DNA of 64,000 nucleotides, taken from positions 140,830 through 204,829 of the forward strand of contig DLHY01000054.1 of the NCBI GenBank assembly GCA_002483445.1, read 5' to 3'. Position 1 is the first letter of the stretch; each line of letters opens with the position of its first letter. Shown here piece after piece: positions 46,422-52,589 of the stretch. Source of the DNA: Blastocatellia bacterium UBA7656 (GTDB lineage: Bacteria; Acidobacteriota; Blastocatellia; UBA7656). The notes under the pieces are model-generated. The model was given only the letters and a program-made list of their open reading frames with translations, made no database searches and was not told where the DNA came from. The position numbers were made by a program, and so were the translations under genes.

Positions 46422-46955
46422 CTACATCACCGACTCTTCGGGCATCCATCTGTAGCCCGTGTCGAGGTCGGTGGGCTGAGGACACAGCGCGCAATGTCTG
46501 GTGTAAGTCCAGCACTTCATCTCTTCGGATTGATGATGCCACCTTGAGCATTGAGGGCATTTGACCGATGTGCAGCCCTCTTCTATTTCGAGCTTGCATC
46601 GAGGGCAGAAGATTTTCTGCTCCGCGCCCGGAAAGGGTTCGACGGTGGCAAGCGTTTCGGTCGAAAAAAAGAACGCGCCTACATTGCTGACCCAGATGCG
46701 GTCTCTGTCCGAAAGCACGCGGATTCCCAAAGCGAGAGGAAACTCGTTTACGTGAACCGTTTGATCCGTTCCCGCAACGATCACCCATACCGCGCCATCC
46801 GGCTTTTCCACCCGGAGGAGCGCGACCCCGCCGAGAGCCTCTTTACACGGCGGCGCAGGTATGCGGCGCGGCGGATGAGCGGAAAGCGAAAACGCTGCGC
46901 CTTCGAGCGGAAAGACCGCCCGCTGATCTTCAACACTGAGCCACAGATGAGCCAT
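46422..46955 (-). CDS. FHA-like/RING-like zinc-finger protein (E3 candidate)
   Basis: A 177-residue protein. The N-terminal part contains a beta-sandwich-like pattern reminiscent of FHA domains (TVHVNEFPLALGIRVLSDRDRIWVSN). The C-terminus is a cysteine/histidine-rich module with CPRC, KCPQC, RWHHQSEEMKCW and HCALC. The spacing fits a treble-clef, RING-type finger seen in bacterial proteins encoded beside E2 genes. Such a protein could act as E3. AAGGGGAATCG precedes ATG 46955. It is the second gene of the locus, directly upstream of the E1. Both domain calls come from motif spacing and need a profile search. Confidence 0.72.
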   Translation of the reverse strand: MAHLWLSVEDQRAVFPLEGAAFSLSAHPPRRIPAPPCKEALGGVALLRVEKPDGAVWVIVAGTDQTVHVNEFPLALGIRVLSDRDRIWVSNVGAFFFSTETLATVEPFPGAEQKIFCPRCKLEIEEGCTSVKCPQCSRWHHQSEEMKCWTYTRHCALCPQPTDLDTGYRWMPEESVM

Positions 46956-46985
46956 TTTCGATTCCCCTTAGAAAAGTCTGTTCGA

Positions 46986-47053
46986 ATGCGGAGTGTGGAA
47001 TTGGGAATGCGGAATTGATCGACTCCGCACTCCGCACTCCGCATTCCGCACTC
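46986..47053. repeat. inverted heptamer array (CTCCGCA)
   Basis: ATGCGGAGTG...AATGCGGAATT on the left faces four direct ACTCCGC/ATTCCGC units on the right. It fills the gap between the winged-helix and RING-like genes. Confidence 0.72.
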
Positions 47054-47056
47054 GGC

Positions 47057-47641
47057 CTACTGACCGCCGACCACCGCTTTGCGCCTGAGAGCGAAGCGAA
47101 ATCCCAGTCGACGATTGGTCTGTATCAGGAAGGGATTCGCTCCTCCCCGGCGACGAATTTCATTGCGAAGCCGAAAGATATTCTGAGTGACCGAGCGACG
47201 GGTGAATTCCTTGTTTGCTTTTTTGTGAAGCAGTATCGTCACCTCCGAGAGCGTCTTGAATCCGACTAGCTCATCGCTCGCGCGCCCCGAATCAATGGCC
47301 AGAACATAAAGCAGGTCTGCCAGCACGGGAGGCAGCGTGAATACTTTGCCCCGTTCTATGCGAACGTCGGCCAGCCCGTCCGAGCGCGGCTTTATCTCAA
47401 GATAAGAGACGCCCTCTTCGGCAATATCGCGAAGGAGTGTGAGGTCTTCGCTCTTCTTTTCGCGCCTCGCCGGACGGGAAAGCGGCAGCGTGTGGTCGCC
47501 CGCCAACTCGTCGAGTTCCTGAGCTATGGAATCGGCCTCGACTTCGATCCGGTTGATCCGGTTGATGAGCGCCTTTTGTCGTTCAACCAGTTGGCGAAGA
47601 CGATTATCGAGTTTTCTTTCCGTCGTCGGATTCTCCTGCAT
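47057..47641 (-). CDS. winged-helix (OmpR/CadC-type) regulator of the modifier locus
   Basis: A 194-residue protein. The N-terminus is a coiled coil (residues 5-45, RQLVERQKALINRINRIEVEADSI style, repeated heptads). The C-terminal part has the OmpR/PhoB winged-helix pattern: a strand pair before LPPVLADLLYVLAID, the helices SLVGFKTLSEVTILLHKK-like region and RSVTQNIFRLRNEIRR, and a final wing LIQTNRRLGFRFAL. It has no receiver domain, so the input is not classical phosphorylation. It is the first gene of the leftward locus, with its own promoter and decamer operators about 110-175 bp upstream. It is a good candidate for binding those decamers. Confidence 0.78.
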   Translation of the reverse strand: MQENPTTERKLDNRLRQLVERQKALINRINRIEVEADSIAQELDELAGDHTLPLSRPARREKKSEDLTLLRDIAEEGVSYLEIKPRSDGLADVRIERGKVFTLPPVLADLLYVLAIDSGRASDELVGFKTLSEVTILLHKKANKEFTRRSVTQNIFRLRNEIRRRGGANPFLIQTNRRLGFRFALRRKAVVGGQ

Positions 47642-47751
47642 CGCCCTTTTCTCCCTGCTTCATCGCTTAGGACACTCATATAGGAGCAACCAGTGTGCCT
47701 GAAAAAAAAAAGCTCAAAAAAGCTCCGATTTGCAGAGGGTCGACACAGACG

Positions 47752-47816
47752 GGTTGAGTTTGACGATTGAGTTATGATCAATTTTAGTAACTCAACCCAG
47801 GGATTCAAACTCAACC
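47752..47816 (-). promoter_or_regulatory. promoter with four decamer operators
   Basis: Read on the minus strand, TTGAAT (47803-47808) and TAAAAT (47781-47786) are spaced 16 bp, a good -35/-10 pair. GGTTGAGTTT (47807-47816) overlaps the -35, and GGTTGAGTTA (47788-47797) sits in the spacer. In opposite orientation, GATTGAGTTA (47765-47774) and GGTTGAGTTT (47752-47761) lie just downstream of the -10. The layout suggests repression or autoregulation by a protein binding paired half-sites. Confidence 0.6.
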
Positions 47817-48093
47817 TGCGATCCAGCAAGCGCAGGCAGAATCATTTCGTTCTGAATGGTCGAAGATAGGTGGGCGGAGTTGGTCGGGCTGATTTATGCG
47901 GGCGAGACAATTTGAATACCTGTCAGGATGTATCCTTCAATGATCCCGGCATTGCGATCCGTAAAACATACTCTGTGAATCGTCACTGTGCGGCGCATCT
48001 TTGCCTGCTCCCGCTGAGGGCGTCAGGGCGGATGCCACTCAGTTTCGGGGTAGAAAAATTACTTGCATATTTTGGACACACCTGTAGTAGAAT

Positions 48094-48123
48094 ACGGGGG
48101 CTGTAAAGACAGACAACCCCCGT
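48094..48123. terminator. GC-rich hairpin downstream of secreted-protein gene
   Basis: ACGGGGG and CCCCCGT are separated by 16 bp. The hairpin lies 60 bp beyond the stop of the leftward small secreted protein gene. There is no clear T-run, so termination is only a possibility. Confidence 0.3.
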
Positions 48124-48182
48124 ACCGCCGAAGCAGTCAGTGGCAAACCGGAATAACAGATTCAATCACAGGACGAGAAGCT

Positions 48183-48515
48183 TTATGCCCGAAATCGAAT
48201 CCAGAGAAAAACGAGCAATGCCGTCAGCAAAGCGCCTGACTCGAAATCTGAGTCCGAAGGGATTTCGCTTTCAGGAGCATCGCTTTGAGGAACATCCTTC
48301 GAGAAGCCGCCGCTTCCGCTGCCCGATGTCGCAAGCTGCGCGTGCGCACACTCAGGACAATCGCACTCGCACCACCGGTCGCCAGGTCCAGTATGCCCTG
48401 CAAAGGCAATGCTGTTGTAAGGTGTAGCGATGATCAAGGGGCTAACTTTGAACGGTGAGTTGAGCAAAGGGAGCAGAAACATGAAACAAACAGCGACGAC
48501 GAGTTTCGACTTCAT
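48183..48515 (-). CDS. small secreted/membrane Cys-containing protein
   Basis: A 110-residue protein with an N-terminal signal-like segment (MKSKLVVAVCFMFLLPLL), then FAGHTGPGDRWCECDCPEC, a Gly/Ser- and Asp/Glu-rich linker and a C-terminal hydrophobic stretch (GALLTALLVFLWIRF). The CxCxxC-type cluster might bind metal. ATG 48515 has an excellent ribosome binding site (GGAGGAGAAGG). I recognise the general style from other proteins of this type but no named family. Its 5' end overlaps that of the rightward TPR-like gene. Confidence 0.7.
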   Translation of the reverse strand: MKSKLVVAVCFMFLLPLLNSPFKVSPLIIATPYNSIAFAGHTGPGDRWCECDCPECAHAQLATSGSGSGGFSKDVPQSDAPESEIPSDSDFESGALLTALLVFLWIRFRA

Positions 48516-49593
48516 ATCCTTCTCCTCCAAATATGGTTTGACCGATTCGCAGCACAGAATCAGCCTTGCCGGATTATCTCTAGGAATTGTTACAAAGCAA
48601 GCTCTTTTCGATTATGGAAGACGGCTCGTGTCTCTGGCTGAAGATACTTATTTTCTCCGACAGGTGGAAATCCTTGAGAAAATCAGCGAAAAACTGACGG
48701 CTCTTTCTCTCCCTGAGTTTGAAAATATTGGCGCTTATTACAAGGCCCTTTGTCTCAAGCGAGAAGGACACACGGAAAAAGCCTGTGCTTTGTTCGAGAG
48801 AGTGTCTGAGGAAGGCCCTGCCTTTTATCGCGCAAGAGCCATTCAATCACTCGGAGCGACTTACTTCGATAATAGCGACTATGATTCTGCGCGAAGGCTT
48901 TTTATTGAGGCGCAGCATTTAGCCTGCCGGAATAAATATTCGAACCCTCTTGCTTTTCTTCAATCGCAGTGGTGGCTTGGGATACTTCAAAGCATAGAGG
49001 GAAACTATGAATCATCAGTGGCCAATTTCGAGGCTTTGCGACCGATGGTCGAGGTCATCGCATCAAGGCACCCGTCAATGTGGTTCAATTATCAAAACAA
49101 TCTCGCGGTGGAATTGATGAACGTCGGGCGGATCGAGGAAGCTCAACAGGCTTGCCGCATAGCTCTGGCTTCTCCTTTCGCCAGTCTCTACCCGGAATGG
49201 AGAGAGACGGCCCGCGACCTCGCCCGAAAGAGCAGACGCGCGTCTCCCTCGTTCGTCTCCTTGAGCATCGCCCGTGAAAATCGACCGAAGGCCGTCTCGC
49301 ATTCAAACGAAGAGGCCGCAAGCCCTGAGTCGGGCGAAAATATATTCAGGCTCAAGGCTCCGGCTCGCTCTATCACTCCCGATGATCACGAGCAATCGCC
49401 GGCCAGAATTCTGGCCTTCCGCAATAAATCGGAGATCGCAGACTGCGAGGTTGTTCTCAACGACGTCGATTATCTTGAGAAAAGATACCGCATACTCGTC
49501 ACGGCAGCCGAAACGATGGATCATCAGCTTCTCGATGAAATGTACGAGCCTTTGCGCAGAAGAGACTTGTCCGGCCACAAAATGGATTTTTAA
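48481..49593 (+). CDS. TPR-like repeat protein
   Basis: A protein of up to 370 residues, helical, with tetratricopeptide-like hairpins from about residue 55 to 250 (GAYYKALCLKREGHTEKACALFERV; SLGATYFDNSDYDSARRLFIEA; YQNNLAVELMNVGRIEEAQQACR). The C-terminal third is polar with no repeats. No signal peptide, so probably a cytoplasmic adaptor. ATG 48481 has GGGAG 8 nt upstream, but this overlaps the oppositely oriented small secreted gene by 35 bp; TTG 48538 is an alternative without a ribosome binding site. Function unknown. Confidence 0.7.
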   Translation: MKQTATTSFDFISFSSKYGLTDSQHRISLAGLSLGIVTKQALFDYGRRLVSLAEDTYFLRQVEILEKISEKLTALSLPEFENIGAYYKALCLKREGHTEKACALFERVSEEGPAFYRARAIQSLGATYFDNSDYDSARRLFIEAQHLACRNKYSNPLAFLQSQWWLGILQSIEGNYESSVANFEALRPMVEVIASRHPSMWFNYQNNLAVELMNVGRIEEAQQACRIALASPFASLYPEWRETARDLARKSRRASPSFVSLSIARENRPKAVSHSNEEAASPESGENIFRLKAPARSITPDDHEQSPARILAFRNKSEIADCEVVLNDVDYLEKRYRILVTAAETMDHQLLDEMYEPLRRRDLSGHKMDF

Positions 49594-49619
49594 TGTTGAC
49601 GAGCGCCCATCGGTCGCCT

Positions 49620-50651
49620 TTACGACTCAATATCATCGTCAGTTTGCCCGATCTCAAATGCCATTTCATATCGCGCTTTGAGCAGAAACCTGTTCGCCTT
49701 TTCGTAGTCGGGTCGATCAGGCAACTTCGTCTGCGCGAATGCCGTGTCGAATTCCCTTTGAATGCTGCGCCGCCAGTCTTTGACCTCGTTCCAGGGAACC
49801 TCTCCGCGAAGGATGGAAAGAAGCTCATCGCGCTCATCTTCGACTTGCACGGGAATATAGCCTTCCTTCATCGCCGTCACTCCTGAAAGCAGCAGCCGGA
49901 TCAGCCGCGTTGCTCTCTTCCACTTGAACATCTCCAGGGAGCCGGAAGCGCGCTCGATCTTCCTGAACTGCGATATCACATATCTGGTGAATTCCTGATA
50001 GATCAATGTGGAGACAAAGATTGAGCGCATGGAGATGAGTTCTTCGGCCAGCGCGGTCGCCGTCTCGACTACGGGAGTGTAGAGGCATTCGAGTGCGCTT
50101 GGATGTCCCCTGAGCGCAAACAGCAAAAATTTTTGAAGTTCCCAGTTCCATTCATATCTGTCGCGGTTTTCAAAATCCAAAGGCACACCGTAGAGCGACC
50201 AGTGCAGAGAGGCGGGCGGCAGATAAATGCCGCGCCGGTCGGCTTCATCTTCATCTTCATCAAGCCCGTAAGCGCGTGGGCCGATTGCGCAGCGATAGAT
50301 GACGAAATCGTAGAGATCGAAATCAGCAAGCTTGCCTTCGATGGCTTCCCGCTGAAAATGCCTGAATAAAGTCATCTCCCGATGATGAAGCGTGGTTTCG
50401 AATTCATCGGCAAGTCGTACTTGATAAGGCTGAGAATTATCAGCAGGCGATTTGACGATGATTCCCACGGCCCCGCGCGGATAGAGGGTCGCGCCGTCCG
50501 AAGCGGTGATTTGAACGAGCGTGACGATCTGAGTGCCGGGCGGAAGAATGAAATTACTGGCTATCGATCCCAAGCGATTTTCCCCTTCTCGGATCAATGT
50601 CGGAAGAAAAGAATATAACCGCATCTCGCGGATGCTGTCATCCCTGCGCAT
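49620..50651 (-). CDS. RlaP-like predicted nucleotidyltransferase
   Basis: A 343-residue protein. Residues 30-95 (PPGTQIVTLVQITASDGATL...TTLHHREMTLF) look like a small DUF4926-type beta-barrel. The rest resembles the PF10127 (RlaP) nucleotidyltransferase family: RRGIYLPPASLHWSLYGVP, WNWELQKFLLFALRGHPSALECLYTP, FKWKRATRLIRLLLSGV and RGEVPWNEVKDWRR. RlaP proteins belong to the DNA polymerase beta-type nucleotidyltransferase group and occur in RNA-repair gene sets. No RNA ligase is adjacent here. The start could also be ATG 50624. A 52-residue zinc-ribbon-like ORF is transcribed divergently. Confidence 0.7.
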   Translation of the reverse strand: MRRDDSIREMRLYSFLPTLIREGENRLGSIASNFILPPGTQIVTLVQITASDGATLYPRGAVGIIVKSPADNSQPYQVRLADEFETTLHHREMTLFRHFQREAIEGKLADFDLYDFVIYRCAIGPRAYGLDEDEDEADRRGIYLPPASLHWSLYGVPLDFENRDRYEWNWELQKFLLFALRGHPSALECLYTPVVETATALAEELISMRSIFVSTLIYQEFTRYVISQFRKIERASGSLEMFKWKRATRLIRLLLSGVTAMKEGYIPVQVEDERDELLSILRGEVPWNEVKDWRRSIQREFDTAFAQTKLPDRPDYEKANRFLLKARYEMAFEIGQTDDDIES

Positions 50652-50652
50652 C

Positions 50653-50679
50653 TTGACACCGCGATCATCTGGGCATACT
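50653..50679 (+). promoter_or_regulatory. possible sigma-70 promoter for small zinc-ribbon gene
   Basis: TTGACA (50653-50658) and CATACT (50674-50679) are separated by 15 bp, shorter than ideal, and lie just upstream of the GTG at 50689. If used, the transcript would be nearly leaderless. Confidence 0.3.
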
Positions 50680-50688
50680 TTTGGCTCG

Positions 50689-50847
50689 GTGAAAGAAACT
50701 ATCTCACAACTCGTCGAACGGCAAAGATGCGCGTGCGGGAATCCTCTGCCTGAGAGTCAATCTCTCCACGTCTTCAAATGCTTTTGCGGAAGATTGTGGC
50801 TCCGCGCCGATTGCTCCGAAGTCTGCGCGCCGTGGGAGGAATACTGA
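50689..50847 (+). CDS. small zinc-ribbon-like protein, 52 aa
   Basis: A short ORF from GTG 50689 to the TGA at 50845-50847. The product has CACG, FKCFCG and later C residues (RADCSEVCAPWEEY), consistent with a tiny zinc ribbon. There is no clear ribosome binding site; a promoter-like sequence is just upstream. The cysteine spacing is the main support. Confidence 0.45.
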   Translation: MKETISQLVERQRCACGNPLPESQSLHVFKCFCGRLWLRADCSEVCAPWEEY

Positions 50848-50871
50848 TATGCCCGTCCGCCATCGCCCGAT

Positions 50872-50907
50872 GCAAAAAAATAAAGGGCAGCCTGACGACT
50901 GCCCTTT
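50872..50907 (-). terminator. Rho-independent terminator of the beta-propeller operon
   Basis: Read leftward, AAAGGGCAG and CTGCCCTTT form a 9-bp perfect stem with an 8-nt loop, followed by TATTTTTTTG. It starts 22 bp after the stop of the propeller gene and so ends the multicopper oxidase - SCO1 - propeller transcript. Confidence 0.9.
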
Positions 50908-50929
50908 GTAAACAATGCGATCAGATCGA

Positions 50930-51904
50930 TCAGGGAATGGTCGTAGTGGAATCTCCCGATATCGAAGTGCGGCTCACTTTTGAAACGCCGTTCGAGCCGG
51001 AACTCGCCACCCAGATGCTCGATCCGTCGAATGCTATGCCATAAGGACTCGCCCCCACAGTAAACACGCCGACTACCGCGCCGTCGCTGGCGCGTATCTT
51101 CGAGACTGTGTTGCTGCCATTGTTGACTACCCAGACGTGCGATGCCGCAAGCAGGACTGCCGCAGGCCCGTCACCCACATTGATCGTGCTGAGGGTTTGT
51201 CCTGTTGCGGCCTGCAATTTCGTCACGCTCCGGCTGAAGAAGTTCGCCACCCAGACGCTGGCTCCATCCGAGGCTATTCCGAACGGAGCGTCTCCCACGC
51301 TGTAGGTTCCCACGACCGCTCCATCGCTCGCTCGCAACTTCGTCACCGTGTCGCTTTGATTGTTCGTCACCCAGATGTTGTATCCGTCGTGAGCGAGCGA
51401 CACAGGACGCTTGCCGACGGCGAACGCGCCGAGGTTCGCTCCATCGCTGGCGCGCAACTTCGTCACATTGTTGCTGTTGCGATTGGCCACCCAGATATTC
51501 GCTCCATCAAAGAGCAGCCCGCCCGGCCCCTGGCCGACCGGATATGTTCCAACAACCACCCCGTTGCTGCTCAGTCTGGTCACTGTATCGCCCTGATAAT
51601 TTGCCACCCAGATGTTCACCCCGTCGGATGCCAGAGCGACAGGCCCCTTCCCGACCGGGTATGTTCCGAGGCTGGCTCCGTCGCTGGCGCGCAGCTTCCT
51701 TACATTGTTGCTGAACTGACTGGCCACCCAGATGTTCGCCCCGTCAAAGAGGATGGCTTCGGGGCTGTCGCCTGCGGCGAAAGTCTGCGTCTTCACCGTG
51801 CTGCTGGTCTGTCCTTCCGCATCCGGGGCGACGATATTGCCTGCAACGAGCGTCAGGGCGAAGGCCAGCAGGACGATGCGCGCTGTCACAAAATTCTTTC
51901 TCAT
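50930..51904 (-). CDS. secreted YVTN-type beta-propeller protein
   Basis: A 324-residue protein with a signal peptide (MRKNFVTARIVLLAFALTLV then ...EGQ). It continues with about seven repeats of 40-45 residues, each holding PxGIAxDGxxIWVAN followed by SNxVTKLRASDGAxVGTYxVG, the vgb/YVTN-type propeller found in extracytoplasmic proteins. ATG 51904 has GGAGGGCAGAA upstream and overlaps the stop of the SCO1-like gene by 4 bp (ATGA). It is the last gene of the copper-related operon, ending at a strong terminator. The ligand or partner is unknown. Confidence 0.88.
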   Translation of the reverse strand: MRKNFVTARIVLLAFALTLVAGNIVAPDAEGQTSSTVKTQTFAAGDSPEAILFDGANIWVASQFSNNVRKLRASDGASLGTYPVGKGPVALASDGVNIWVANYQGDTVTRLSSNGVVVGTYPVGQGPGGLLFDGANIWVANRNSNNVTKLRASDGANLGAFAVGKRPVSLAHDGYNIWVTNNQSDTVTKLRASDGAVVGTYSVGDAPFGIASDGASVWVANFFSRSVTKLQAATGQTLSTINVGDGPAAVLLAASHVWVVNNGSNTVSKIRASDGAVVGVFTVGASPYGIAFDGSSIWVASSGSNGVSKVSRTSISGDSTTTIP

Positions 51905-52548
51905 TTCTGCCCTCCTTTTTTGGATCGCTCTTCCTCGGGCCAGTCGAGCCAGAGGATCGACTTTACTATAAAGTCCGCATCCGCCATTCCGGGGCAGGTG
52001 CCCCATCGCGTCAGCGGCTCATTCCCGTAGCGAAGGTTTCCTATATGATTCGACCTGTCACGGTCGAGTTTCGGATCCGGGTCGACGAAACCGAGTCGGC
52101 GCCGAATCGTCTCGATGTCATCAGGCTTTCCCGTCAGAAGCAGCCAGCCCGGTTTGACCCCGTGCATTTTGGCATAGTCGTTGAGAACCTTCGGCGTATC
52201 CTTTTCAGGTCTGAGCGTGAGCGAGTAGATGAAAATATCCCTGCCCACCCGCTGGCCGAGTTCCTTTTGAACTCTGGCGAGGTTGAGCATGATGGTCGGG
52301 CATACGCCTTCGCAGTCGGCGTACATGAAATTGATGACGACGAGTTTGTCCTTGATCAGGTCATCGTAGAAAAGCACCCGTCGGCCTTCGTGAGTCGTCA
52401 GTTCGATGTTCGGGAAGTAGCGTTGCCTTATCCTCTCGCGGGGCGAAGTGTCAAGCCACTTGCGTTGCTCTTTGGAATCCCGCGCCGGAGGGTCATCTCC
52501 CACAAGCCCAAACATCGCAAGCAGGTTTCTTCTATTCGTGTTTGGCAT
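51901..52548 (-). CDS. SCO1/SenC-like copper chaperone
   Basis: A 215-residue thioredoxin-fold protein. The copper-binding CEGVC (Cys79 and Cys83) follows VVINFMYAD, and the third ligand is His168 in DRDRSNHIG. These are the conserved SCO residues involved in copper delivery to cytochrome oxidase or other copper proteins. The N-terminus has a weak hydrophobic stretch (NLLAMFGLVGDD) rather than a classical signal peptide, possibly Tat-like (NRRNLL). ATG 52548 follows AAGGAGATACTG. The gene lies between the multicopper oxidase and the propeller protein, consistent with copper loading of the oxidase. Confidence 0.88.
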   Translation of the reverse strand: MPNTNRRNLLAMFGLVGDDPPARDSKEQRKWLDTSPRERIRQRYFPNIELTTHEGRRVLFYDDLIKDKLVVINFMYADCEGVCPTIMLNLARVQKELGQRVGRDIFIYSLTLRPEKDTPKVLNDYAKMHGVKPGWLLLTGKPDDIETIRRRLGFVDPDPKLDRDRSNHIGNLRYGNEPLTRWGTCPGMADADFIVKSILWLDWPEEERSKKGGQK

Positions 52549-52589
52549 CGTCAGTATCTCCTTTCTCTTACGGCGGACGCGCAGTCCGG

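Larger units (their letters stand above)
47642..48182. other. 541-bp intergenic region
   Basis: There is no credible gene here. It holds the leftward promoter-operator (47752-47816), an A-rich stretch with two AGCT-A6 units (47701-47724) close to the regulator's start, and a GC hairpin at 48094-48123. The remaining sequence (47817-48093) shows nothing I recognise. Confidence 0.6.

Noticed and set aside
34847..47641. 20S proteasome subunit genes (prcA/prcB) in the Pup locus
   Set aside because: I looked between pup and pafA and on both sides; pup and pafA overlap directly and no N-terminal-Thr hydrolase gene is present in the window.
51137..52030. A 297-codon + strand open frame opposite the beta-propeller gene
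   Set aside because: It is the complement of a repetitive propeller with a signal peptide and clean operon structure.
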